This document shows, in pieces, positions 43,885 through 51,616 of a stretch of 64,000 nucleotides of DNA (positions are counted from its first letter, which is position 1; every line of letters starts with the position of its first letter). The stretch comes from JBBDYH01 sp040901795 (GTDB taxonomy: Bacteria; Planctomycetota; Planctomycetia; Pirellulales; JALHPA01), in NCBI GenBank assembly GCA_040901795.1, contig JBBDYH010000037.1, positions 62,001 through 126,000 of the forward strand, written 5' to 3'. A program made the translations under genes and the position numbers. The notes under the pieces are model-generated. The model was not told where the DNA came from. It saw nothing but the letters and a program-made list of their open reading frames with translations, and did no database searches.

Positions 43885-45048
43885 TTACTCGCGGCTGCCG
43901 GCCGCCACAAGGCGAGCCAGCATGGCAATTGCTTGCTCGCCCTGCCTTAGTTCGGCATGATCGATGGCCGCTCGGATGGCCTGGGATTGCTCGGCGGTGA
44001 AGAGGATCGGAGCACCAGGCGGCGGGGCGCGCGGGACCAGACGTTTAACGATGGCATCCAGCAAGCCGGGCACGTTCCAGCCGGACTTCGCGCTTGCCAG
44101 CACTCCTGCCGGCCGATCGGCGGGGGAAACTGTTGCCATCGTGGCAGCCGGCAGCAAATCCGCTTTGTTGTGAACAACGAGCGCATTCGGCCACTCGCTC
44201 GTGAGTTGTTGCAGTTCTTTGGTCCACGGCTGTGTGATGTCGAAAACCAAAATCGCAAGCTCGGCGGAGCGAAGTTCCGCACCGGCTCGCTGCACGCCAG
44301 CCTGTTCAAGCGGCTCAGCGCTGGCCCGCAACCCGGCCGTATCGGCCAGCTCGATGGGCCAGCCATCGACCGCAGTCTGGGCGGTGACGACGTCGCGAGT
44401 GGTGCCCGGCTGATCGAACACAATCGCGCGTTCGTATCCGACCAAAGCATTGATCAACGTACTTTTGCCGACGTTGGGCGGCCCCGCGATCACGACGCGC
44501 CAAGGCGACGTTAAGTGCTCCCCAAATTTCGCCCAGCCTAGCAGTTCGCGGAGTCGCGCGCGAGCGACGGCCGTTTTGCCTTCTTCGAGATCGAGCATCG
44601 TCTGCTCGATCGCCAGATCCAACGCGCCGCGGTACTGGTCCAGCAGGATCTTCGCCGTGCGCTCCGTAGTGGCCGCGGCCAATGCGATGCGCGCCGCTCC
44701 GCGAATGGAGCTTGTCACGTCGGCCTGAACAAAACCCTGCCAACTCACAATGTCGCAACCGCCGGCGGCAAGTGCGGACAGGATCGCCTCCGCCGCCGCC
44801 GCGCCGCCGTGGCAATGGATTTCGACGCGCGACTCGCTGCGACGCGCGACAACGACGTCTTCTCCAGTGGTTGCCCAAGCACCATAGAGAATACGGTCTG
44901 CCGGCGCCTCCGCCAGACGCCGGCCGCGGGCGGAGTGAAACAGCGATTCCACTACTGCTACAGCGTCTGGGCCGTTGACCACGATGGATGCAACGGCTCC
45001 ACGGCCGGCCGGAGTAACCAGGGCGACCCGCGTGCGGCTTGCATTCAT
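43885..45048 (-). CDS. MnmE-like GTPase lacking the C-terminal cysteine motif
   Basis: A 387-residue protein resembling the tRNA-modification GTPase MnmE, shorter than the usual 450. The N-terminal folate-binding-type domain starts at VALVTPAGRGAVASIVV and includes VEIHCHGG. The G domain has G1 GPPNVGKS (189-196), G2-type TTRD, G3 DTAG and G4 NKAD. The C-terminal helices end in AMLARLVAAGSRE, without the CxGK tail that MnmE needs for U34 chemistry. It may therefore be a paralogue with a different job, or a partner-dependent form. Its ATG overlaps the coaX stop as ATGA, so translation is coupled. Whether a true MnmE exists elsewhere would settle its identity. Confidence 0.8.
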   Translation of the reverse strand: MNASRTRVALVTPAGRGAVASIVVNGPDAVAVVESLFHSARGRRLAEAPADRILYGAWATTGEDVVVARRSESRVEIHCHGGAAAAEAILSALAAGGCDIVSWQGFVQADVTSSIRGAARIALAAATTERTAKILLDQYRGALDLAIEQTMLDLEEGKTAVARARLRELLGWAKFGEHLTSPWRVVIAGPPNVGKSTLINALVGYERAIVFDQPGTTRDVVTAQTAVDGWPIELADTAGLRASAEPLEQAGVQRAGAELRSAELAILVFDITQPWTKELQQLTSEWPNALVVHNKADLLPAATMATVSPADRPAGVLASAKSGWNVPGLLDAIVKRLVPRAPPPGAPILFTAEQSQAIRAAIDHAELRQGEQAIAMLARLVAAGSRE

Positions 45049-45917
45049 TCCGCCACCAACGCAATTCCGCCGAGGACCAGATGCGGGATCAGTTTCGCGC
45101 CCGGGTCGAGAAACTGCGCCACGACCGGCGCTGCGCCGCCGGTGAGAAAGATCTCGCGCGATTCGCTCGGTGACGCCAACGCGCCTTTCGAACCGGCCAG
45201 TCGTGCGATCAGCTCCTTCATCGCGCCCAGGGCGCCCCAATAGAGTCCCGACCGCATCGCCTCAATCGTGGAAGTCCCAAGCGCCGGCGGCGGATCGGCA
45301 AGCTCCTCCATCGTGACCAACGGCAGGCGGTCGGTGAAGTCGTGCATCGCCCGGGCAGAGATGCCGATGCCCGGCAGAATCGCGCCGCCAAGAAACGCTC
45401 CGGCCGGTGACACGAGATCGACCGTGATCGCGGTCCCGACTCCGACGACGACGGCTGCGCGACCGGCCGCGCGAACTTGATTAGCCGCGACGGCGCCGAG
45501 CAAGCGATCGATGCCGACCCGATCCGGTTGCGGCAATTCGACTGCGAGCGGCAAATCCAGATGCTTCAGCAGGCAGTAACCGCTGCGTTCGCTTGATCCG
45601 ACGCTGGCGCCGCGCTCGTGCCGCTTCGACGAGTCAAATTCGTCGAACGCCCTTTCCTTGAGCCAGGCCGTAAGCTGCTCGGTTGGCGCACGGTTGACGC
45701 TGGCAATCCACCACTCGGCCGTCGTTCCAGTTCCGGCTTGTGCGGCAGCGAACGAGTCCGTTAGCGAGGCAGGATCGAATGAGCTTGCAGACAACTCAAG
45801 CACGTGGCTTGGAATAGGAAGCCCCGCCTGGTCGCGCTCGCCCGCAAAACGGCCAACCTTGATCCGGCTATTGCCGATATCAACTGCGATCAGTGGCGGA
45901 AAAGCAGCCTGCGTCAT
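45045..45917 (-). CDS. coaX: Type III pantothenate kinase
   Basis: A 290-residue enzyme that phosphorylates pantothenate, the first step of coenzyme A synthesis. Family marks are present in order: LIAVDIGNSRIKVGRF (phosphate loop), PDRVGIDRLLGAVAANQ, VVGVGTAITVDLVSPAG and GGAILPGIGISARAMHDFTD. The aspartate of DIGNS and the Asp of TAITVD are the expected catalytic and metal residues. Compared with short CoaX there are some extra residues between about 35 and 100. It lies 15 bases after obgE and overlaps the MnmE-like gene, so it belongs to one operon. Confidence 0.93.
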   Translation of the reverse strand: MTQAAFPPLIAVDIGNSRIKVGRFAGERDQAGLPIPSHVLELSASSFDPASLTDSFAAAQAGTGTTAEWWIASVNRAPTEQLTAWLKERAFDEFDSSKRHERGASVGSSERSGYCLLKHLDLPLAVELPQPDRVGIDRLLGAVAANQVRAAGRAAVVVGVGTAITVDLVSPAGAFLGGAILPGIGISARAMHDFTDRLPLVTMEELADPPPALGTSTIEAMRSGLYWGALGAMKELIARLAGSKGALASPSESREIFLTGGAAPVVAQFLDPGAKLIPHLVLGGIALVAE

Positions 45918-45932
45918 GGTCGCGATGCAGTG

Positions 45933-47018
45933 TCATTCGTGCTCAGGCGGCGGCGTCAATAGCGGATTGCGATGCGGCGGCGTGCGCAGGATCGGCTCAT
46001 GACCCGGCGCTCCATCGGCTTGCGCGGCAGCTTGTCGATCGAGCTCATGTGTGATCCGCCACCGCAGCGTATCGAGTCCCTGTCCTGTTACGGCGCTAAT
46101 CGCCAGCACTTCGCGGCCGATCGCCGCGCTCAGTCGTTGCTGTGCCGCCGCGGCATCGGGCAGCTCCGCTTTTGAGACCGCGACGATCTCCGGCCGTTCG
46201 CCCAGCTCGCGCGCGTACTGTTCGAGCTCGCGGCGGATGGCGCCGTAGTTGTCGATCGGGTCGCTGCCGTCGATGGGCTGCGGCTCGACCAAATGCACCA
46301 GGATCCCCGCCCGCTCGATGTGCCGCAAGAACTCATGTCCCAAACCAATTCCGGTGTGTGCGCCTTCGATCAAACCCGGCAAATCGGCCATCACGAACGA
46401 GCGGTCGGGCGTGAGCGAGACCAAACCAAGGTTGGGATACTTGGTAGTGAATGGGTAATCGGCAATCTCGGGCCGCGCTCGCGAGAGCCGGCTCAACAGT
46501 GTGCTCTTACCGGCGTTCGGTTTGCCGATCAGTCCCACGTCGGCGATGACTTTGAGCTCCAGAATCAGATTGCGCTGTTCCCCTTCGCCGGGCGGGCTGG
46601 TTTCGCGCGGAGCGCGATTGGTCGACGATTTGAAATGGGTATTGCCATAGCCACCGCGTCCGCCGCGCGCCGCGACCACGCGCTCGCCCGCGCGTGCCAG
46701 GTCTTTGAGCACCAGGCCCGACTCGGCATCCATCACCACCGTCCCCGGCGGCACCAACAGCACCAGGTCGTCGGCGCTTTTGCCATGTCGGTCGTCCCCC
46801 TGTCCGGGGCCGCCGCTTTCGGCGCGCCAATGCTTACGGCTGGCCAATTCGGCGAGGCTATCGACACCGGCCTTCGCCTCGAAGATCACGCTGCCGCCGT
46901 TCCCGCCATCGCCGCCATCGGGCCCGCCGCGGGGGACGAACTTCTCGCGCCGGAAGCTCACGCACCCGCGTCCGCCATCACCGGCGGCAACCTGAATCTT
47001 GACGCGATCGACGAACAT
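45933..47018 (-). CDS. obgE: Obg-family GTPase with unusual G4 motif
   Basis: A 361-residue GTPase of ribosome assembly and stress response. The glycine-rich Obg fold is typical (GGRGCVSFRREKFVPRGGP, then GGDGGNGGSVIF). G domain: G1 GKPNAGKS (165-172), G2 Thr191/192 in PFTTKYPNLG, G3 DLPG (212-215). The G4 motif, normally NKxD, reads SKAE (282-285, in IVAVSKAELPDA), a change of both guanine-binding residues. The tail ends in a short Pro/His-rich stretch and lacks an OCT domain. First gene of the obgE-coaX-MnmE-like-lipoprotein operon; it starts 90 bases after the trpA stop. Confidence 0.93.
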   Translation of the reverse strand: MFVDRVKIQVAAGDGGRGCVSFRREKFVPRGGPDGGDGGNGGSVIFEAKAGVDSLAELASRKHWRAESGGPGQGDDRHGKSADDLVLLVPPGTVVMDAESGLVLKDLARAGERVVAARGGRGGYGNTHFKSSTNRAPRETSPPGEGEQRNLILELKVIADVGLIGKPNAGKSTLLSRLSRARPEIADYPFTTKYPNLGLVSLTPDRSFVMADLPGLIEGAHTGIGLGHEFLRHIERAGILVHLVEPQPIDGSDPIDNYGAIRRELEQYARELGERPEIVAVSKAELPDAAAAQQRLSAAIGREVLAISAVTGQGLDTLRWRITHELDRQAAAQADGAPGHEPILRTPPHRNPLLTPPPEHE

Positions 47019-47028
47019 GGAAGAAAAC

Positions 47029-47080
47029 GATGACTGATGAACGATGAACGATGAACGATGAATGATGAGCGGTGAGTAGT
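47029..47080. repeat. Tandem GATGAAC heptamer-type repeats
   Basis: CGATGAACGATGAACGATGA with flanking degenerate units covers the gap between obgE and trpA. At least three exact tandem copies of CGATGAA are present (47036-47068). It resembles the AATGACGAA cluster at 4491-4540 in style; no coding sense. Confidence 0.65.
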
Positions 47081-47108
47081 GAGGTCGCTAGGCGAGCACT
47101 TGCTTGGT

Positions 47109-47915
47109 TTAGCTGGCGGCGAGCGAATGGAGCAGTGTTTCAATGTATGCGCCCACTTCGGCAATCACTTGGTCGCGCGGGCGACTTTCGGCGGCAGCGA
47201 TGCGCTTGACGATCGCCGAGCCGACGATCAGACCGTCCGCCACCGGCGCGAGCATTCGCACATGCTCCGGTTGACTGATGCCGAAACCGATGCACATTGG
47301 CAATGAGGTTTGTCCCCGCAGCCAGGCGACGTTGTCAACCAGGTCCGAGGGCAGTTTCGTTCGTTCGCCGGTGATGCCGGTGACCGAGACGTAGTACAAA
47401 AACCCGCTCGAGCTGTTCGCAATCCGCACGGCACGCTCGCGGGGCGTCGTCGGTGTCACGAGCTGAATTAAACTGAAATCGCAAGCGCGGCAGACCTTTG
47501 CCAGCGCTGCTGCTTCTTCAACCGGCAGGTCGGGTACGATGGCGCCGGCCACGCCGGCGGCTTGTGCGTCGACGACGTATTGCTCCAAGCCGTGGCGATA
47601 CACGATCGCATAGCTCACCATCGTGACCACCGGCGCAGCCAATTCCGGCAGCGTACGGCGGGCTGTTTCAAAAATATCGTGGAGCTTGACCTTCTTGGCA
47701 AGCGCTCGGGTGTACGAGGCCTGAACGACTGGTCCGTCGGCGATAGGGTCGCTGTAGGGAATGCCTAACTCGCACAGGTGCGCTCCACGCCGGACCAACT
47801 CCCGAAGCATCGCGGCGGTGAAGTCCAGATCCGGATCGCCCGCCGTGATGAACGGCATTAGCGCCTTCTGGCCGCGCGAGCGGAGATTCGAGAATAGCGT
47901 ATCGATTGCCGACAT
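47109..47915 (-). CDS. trpA: Tryptophan synthase alpha subunit
   Basis: A 268-residue subunit that splits indole-3-glycerol phosphate and passes indole to the beta subunit. The catalytic residues sit at the classical positions, Glu49 (HLCELGIPYSDP) and Asp60 (PIADGPVVQAS). Also visible: ITAGDPDLDF, VPDLPVEEA, IQLVTPTTPRERA and VSVTGITGER, and the phosphate-binding IGFGISQPEHV. Full length for the family. It lies 89 bases after trpB; the other trp genes are not in the window. The gap contains a dispersed repeat. Confidence 0.96.
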   Translation of the reverse strand: MSAIDTLFSNLRSRGQKALMPFITAGDPDLDFTAAMLRELVRRGAHLCELGIPYSDPIADGPVVQASYTRALAKKVKLHDIFETARRTLPELAAPVVTMVSYAIVYRHGLEQYVVDAQAAGVAGAIVPDLPVEEAAALAKVCRACDFSLIQLVTPTTPRERAVRIANSSSGFLYYVSVTGITGERTKLPSDLVDNVAWLRGQTSLPMCIGFGISQPEHVRMLAPVADGLIVGSAIVKRIAAAESRPRDQVIAEVGAYIETLLHSLAAS

Positions 47916-47970
47916 TGAACCTAGTGCGGAATTCGGAACGCGGAGTGCGGAGTTAGAGCACTTAAACTGA

Positions 47971-48001
47971 AACCTTGAACGTTGAACTTTGAACCTTGAA
48001 C
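47971..48001. repeat. Dispersed CCTTGAACTTTGAAC repeat between trpB and trpA
   Basis: Three related units (CCTTGAACG, TTGAACTTTG, ACCTTGAAC) immediately downstream of the trpB stop. The same element in extended form lies at 42241-42315. Being inside a trp operon, it would be transcribed with it. Confidence 0.6.
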
Positions 48002-48004
48002 ACC

Positions 48005-49207
48005 CTAGTACTCCTCTCCCCGCAACCGTGCAATCTCCGCGGCATCTTTGTCGCCCCGCCCGGAGAGGCAGACGACGACCACCTCATCTGATTTGCGTTT
48101 CGCGGCAATCTCCATCGCCTTGGCCACGGCGTGCGAGCTTTCGAGCGCCGGTAAAATGCCTTCGCTGCGCGCGACGAGGCCAAATGCCGCAAGCGCCTCG
48201 TCATCGCGGCAGCATGTATACGTGACGCGCCCTGAGTCCTTCCAATAGCTGTGTTCCGGCCCCACGCCCGGGTAATCCAAGCCGGCCGAGATTGAGTGCA
48301 CGTCGCACGTCTGCCCGTCTTCGTCTTGCATCACGTAGCTGTAGCTGCCGTGCAGCACGCCCGGCGAGCCATACGACAACGGCGACGCATGCTCCCCCGG
48401 CTCGCACGATCGCCCGCCCGCCTCCACGCCGATCAGCTCAATGTCCGCATGCTCGATGAACGGATGAAACATGCCTGCGGCGTTGCTGCCGCCGCCGACA
48501 CAGGCGATCACTACATCGGGGAGGCGTCCGAGTTGCGACCGCGACTGCTCTATCGTCTCGCGGCCGATGACCGACTGGAAATCGCGCACGATCTGCGGAA
48601 ACGGATGCGGCCCGACGACGGAGCCCAGGATGTAGTGCGTGTTCTCGACCGACGTCATCCAGTCGCGCATGGCTTCGTTGATCGCGTCGCGCAGCGTCCG
48701 TGAGCCGGTCGTGACGGGGCGAACTTCGGCGCCCAAGAGCTTCATGCTGAAGACGTTCGGACGCTGTCGGCGGATGTCCTCCTCGCCCATATAGACGATG
48801 CATTCCAAACCGAACCGCGCGCAGGCAGTAGCCGTGGCTACGCCGTGCTGACCGGCGCCGGTCTCGGCGATGACGCGGCGCTTGCCCATCCGCAGCGTCA
48901 GCAGCGCCTGGCCGAGCGTGTTGTTAATCTTGTGGGCGCCGGTGTGGTTGAGGTCCTCGCGCTTCAGGTAGATCTGGGCGCCGCCGCACTGGTTCGACAA
49001 CCGTCGAGCATGATACAGCGGTGATGGCCGGCCGACGTAATGCCGCCACAAGTCCTCAAGCTCGGCCTGAAACATCCGATCCTGCCGTGCCGCGTCGTAC
49101 GCCGCCGCCAGCTCATCCAGCGCCCGCATCAGCGTTTCGGGCACGTACCGGCCGCCGAAATCTCCGAACCGACCAAGCTGATCGGGCACCTGACTCGTTG
49201 CTGGCAT
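48005..49207 (-). CDS. trpB: Tryptophan synthase beta subunit
   Basis: A 400-residue PLP enzyme that condenses indole and serine. PLP lysine in REDLNHTGAHKINNTLGQA (Lys93). Also GRFGDFGGRYVPETLM near the start, AETGAGQHGVATATACARFG, the phosphate loop VGGGSNAAGMFHPF and a terminal CLSGRGDKD. The start at 49207 is used because the family begins near here; the open frame runs 33 codons further upstream with no support. It is transcribed toward trpA and away from mutM. Confidence 0.96.
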   Translation of the reverse strand: MPATSQVPDQLGRFGDFGGRYVPETLMRALDELAAAYDAARQDRMFQAELEDLWRHYVGRPSPLYHARRLSNQCGGAQIYLKREDLNHTGAHKINNTLGQALLTLRMGKRRVIAETGAGQHGVATATACARFGLECIVYMGEEDIRRQRPNVFSMKLLGAEVRPVTTGSRTLRDAINEAMRDWMTSVENTHYILGSVVGPHPFPQIVRDFQSVIGRETIEQSRSQLGRLPDVVIACVGGGSNAAGMFHPFIEHADIELIGVEAGGRSCEPGEHASPLSYGSPGVLHGSYSYVMQDEDGQTCDVHSISAGLDYPGVGPEHSYWKDSGRVTYTCCRDDEALAAFGLVARSEGILPALESSHAVAKAMEIAAKRKSDEVVVVCLSGRGDKDAAEIARLRGEEY

Positions 49208-49328
49208 ACTGTCTTTCGAATGAAGTGGGAAAAGCGCCGTTGAACACTTGGCCTCAACCAACCCTGAACTGTATTGTTGATGAAGTGAAGCGAAGTTCAA
49301 GTCCAACCGCGCCCTCGGAGTTTACCCT

Positions 49329-50171
49329 GTGCCTGAATTGCCGGAAGTCGAGACGATGCGCCGCGGTGTCGCCCACATCGCGGGGAGCCGGATCGTCGAT
49401 GTCGAACGCCCGCCATGTGGGCGGAAACCGATCCTGATTGCACCTCGGATCGATGCCTTGCGCCGCCGCGCTGTCGGCCGCCGTATCACGACCGTTGATC
49501 GGGTCGGCAAGCGAGTCGTCTTGCGCCTTGATTCGGGAGACTCGATTGTGCTTGAGCCGCGGATGACCGGACTCGTGCTGCTCGCCGATCCGCCGACGCG
49601 CGAACACCTGCGGCTGCGGATTACGCTCGATCGCAAACCGCGCGAGCTCTTATTCTGGGACCGCCGGGGACTGGGGCTGGTGCGGCTTGTCAGCGAGCGG
49701 CAATTTTACGAGCTGTACGAAAACGGCAGCCTCGGACCCGATGCGCTGTTGATTTCGACAGGCGAGCTTCATGCCCGCCTGGGTAAGAGCCGACGGGCCA
49801 TCAAGGTGGCGCTGCTCGATCAACGAGCCGTGGCCGGCATTGGCAATCTCTACGCATCCGAGATCCTTCATCTTGCGGGCGTTCATCCCGAGCGCCGCTG
49901 CAATCGAATTCGCGCCGCCGAATGGGAGCGAATTCACGCCGCCATGCGCCAGGTGCTCGAAACAGCGATTCGCTTTGAAGGTTCCACGCTGGCCGACGGC
50001 ACGTATCGGAATGCGCTCAACCAGAATGGCGGTTACCAGAACCATCATCGTGTGTACGATCGCGCCAGCGAAACCTGCTTTACTTGCAGGGAAGAACCAG
50101 TCCTCCGGATCGTCCAGGCGCAGCGTTCGACCTTTTTTTGCACCCGTTGCCAGCCCAAGCGGCCGCTATGA
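49329..50171 (+). CDS. mutM: Formamidopyrimidine-DNA glycosylase
   Basis: A 280-residue base-excision repair enzyme that removes oxidised purines. The GTG start gives MPELPEVETMRRG, with the catalytic Pro2 and Glu3 required at the very N-terminus, so the start is fixed. The helix-two-turn-helix is visible in VAGIGNLYASEILHLAGVHP. The C-terminal zinc finger has CFTCREE and CTRC. The lesion-recognition part and lengths are normal. Divergent from trpB, with 121 bases between the starts. Confidence 0.96.
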   Translation: MPELPEVETMRRGVAHIAGSRIVDVERPPCGRKPILIAPRIDALRRRAVGRRITTVDRVGKRVVLRLDSGDSIVLEPRMTGLVLLADPPTREHLRLRITLDRKPRELLFWDRRGLGLVRLVSERQFYELYENGSLGPDALLISTGELHARLGKSRRAIKVALLDQRAVAGIGNLYASEILHLAGVHPERRCNRIRAAEWERIHAAMRQVLETAIRFEGSTLADGTYRNALNQNGGYQNHHRVYDRASETCFTCREEPVLRIVQAQRSTFFCTRCQPKRPL

Positions 50172-50230
50172 ATCGGTCGAGAAAAAGTTGCATTCGCTGG
50201 GCGTTCGGTGTCTAATCCTGGTTGATGAGC

Positions 50231-50308
50231 CAAGGGGTCGGGAGTCTTTTTCGGCGGGTACGTTGGGCCACGTCGTAAATCACCGACCGAAACAGACTCC
50301 CGACCCTG
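50231..50308. repeat. Inverted pair GGGGTCGGGAGTCT / AGACTCCCGACCCT
   Basis: AGGGGTCGGGAGTCT (about 50230-50244) and AGACTCCCGACCCT (50295-50308) are near-perfect complements, 50 bases apart, in the 184-bp gap between mutM and the DUF3500 gene. It could be a long-range hairpin or a residual mobile element edge. Confidence 0.5.
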
Positions 50309-50355
50309 TATCCTCTAGTCCACCTCGCCCGCCACTTATTACAAAGGAGTCTCTC

Positions 50356-51426
50356 ATGGCAGACACACGCCGCGAATGCCCCGATTGTGCTTCGGACTTC
50401 CGCTCGCTCGATCGCCGAGACTTTTTAAAGACGGCCAGTGTGGCCGCCGTCGCGGGCTCGGCGTCGTTGGCGCTTTCCAACTGGGCCGTGGCCAAAGATG
50501 CCCCTGCCGTAAGTGGCAAGGCCGAATCCGTCGTCAAGACGCTCTACGACTCGCTCAAGGAGGAGCAGCGCAAAAAGATGTGCTTCGCCTGGGACTATAC
50601 CGAGAAGAAGCGCGGCCTGCTGCGGACCTACGTCGCCAACAACTGGAATATCACCGAAGAGATGATCAGCAGTGAGTTCTACAACAAAGACCAGCAGGCG
50701 ATGATCCGCGAGATCTTCAAGGGTATCGTGCACCCCGAATGGGTCAGCCGCATCGACAAGCAGTTGGAGGACGATGCCGGCGGCTACGGCGAACAGCAGT
50801 CGATCGCCATCTTCGGCCAACCCGGCACCGGCAAGTTCGAGTTCGTGATGACCGGCCGGCACATGACCATCCGCTGCGATGGCGACTCGGCCGAGCATGT
50901 GGCCTTTGGTGGACCGATCTTCTACGGCCACGCCGTCGAGGGTAACGAAAAGCCGAACCATCCGGGCAACGTGTTCTGGCCTCAGGCGCTCGCTGCCAAC
51001 AAGGTCTACGAGATGCTCGACACCAAACAGCGCGAGCAGGCATTGTCGGCCAGGCGGCCGCGCGAGCAAGACGTCGCCTTCCAGGGGCCGAACGGCAAAC
51101 TGCCCGGCATCGCGGTCACTGAGATGTCGAGCGATCAACAAGACGAGCTGAAGAAGGTGCTCGGCAAGCTGGTGGAGCCGTACCACCAGGCCGACCGCGA
51201 CGAGGCGATGTCCTGCCTCAAGGCGCAAGGCGGCCTGGAGAAATGCTCGCTGGCCTTCTACAAGGAAGGGGACCTCGGCGACGACAAGGTGTGGGATTGC
51301 TGGCGGCTGGAGGGTCCGGCGTTCGTCTGGTACTTCCGCGGTGCGCCGCACGTCCACGTCTGGGTAAACATTGCCGCCGATCCGTCGGTGAAGACAAATT
51401 CGATCGAGGGACAATATCCCGTGTAA
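50356..51426 (+). CDS. DUF3500 family protein, Tat signal
   Basis: A 356-residue protein with a clear ribosome-binding site (AAAGGAG, six bases before ATG) and a twin-arginine leader (LDRRDFLKTASVAAVAGSAS, residues 18-37). The body matches DUF3500: FAWDYTEKKRGLL near the N-terminus, FGQPGTGKFEFVMTGRHMTI (about residues 154-173), FYGHAVEGNE and the terminal WRLEGPAFVWYFRGAPHVHV. DUF3500 proteins are exported and uncharacterised; the region GTGKFEFVMTGRH is their hallmark and not a P-loop. It stands alone between mutM and thiO. A dispersed element follows the stop. Confidence 0.9.
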   Translation: MADTRRECPDCASDFRSLDRRDFLKTASVAAVAGSASLALSNWAVAKDAPAVSGKAESVVKTLYDSLKEEQRKKMCFAWDYTEKKRGLLRTYVANNWNITEEMISSEFYNKDQQAMIREIFKGIVHPEWVSRIDKQLEDDAGGYGEQQSIAIFGQPGTGKFEFVMTGRHMTIRCDGDSAEHVAFGGPIFYGHAVEGNEKPNHPGNVFWPQALAANKVYEMLDTKQREQALSARRPREQDVAFQGPNGKLPGIAVTEMSSDQQDELKKVLGKLVEPYHQADRDEAMSCLKAQGGLEKCSLAFYKEGDLGDDKVWDCWRLEGPAFVWYFRGAPHVHVWVNIAADPSVKTNSIEGQYPV

Positions 51427-51430
51427 CTTT

Positions 51431-51567
51431 CTCGTTCCCAGGCTCTGCCTGGGAACGGGCTGCATCGCAAGCTCTGCCTGCCGGGACTAACTGATGCGCG
51501 TGGCCTTCATGACGCGCGAGGCAGAGCCTGGCGGGCAGTGCGTTCCCATGCGGAGCATGGGAACGAG
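51431..51567. repeat. 137-bp element with 10-bp perfect inverted termini, copy 2
   Basis: It begins CTCGTTCCCA (51431-51440) and ends TGGGAACGAG (51558-51567), a perfect terminal inverted repeat. Inside are GGCTCTGCCTGGGAACGGGC and GCGAGGCAGAGCCTGGCGGG. The related copy is 38992-39132. Located five bases after the DUF3500 stop. Confidence 0.8.
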
Positions 51568-51585
51568 GTACCCATAAACTCCTTT

Positions 51586-51615
51586 AGCCGCGGCCGGTTT
51601 GGCCGCGGCTTTTGT
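51586..51615 (+). terminator. Terminator-like hairpin next to the thiO start codon
   Basis: A perfect 10-bp stem AGCCGCGGCC/GGCCGCGGCT with a five-base loop (51586-51610) and a TTTTGT tail ends two bases before the thiO ATG (51617). It can serve as terminator for the DUF3500 gene. It also covers the position of the thiO ribosome-binding site. Confidence 0.65.
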
Positions 51616-51616
51616 A

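Noticed and set aside
50817..50836. P-loop in the DUF3500 protein (GQPGTGK)
   Set aside because: It is the DUF3500 hallmark in an exported protein, not a nucleotide-binding loop; no Walker B follows.
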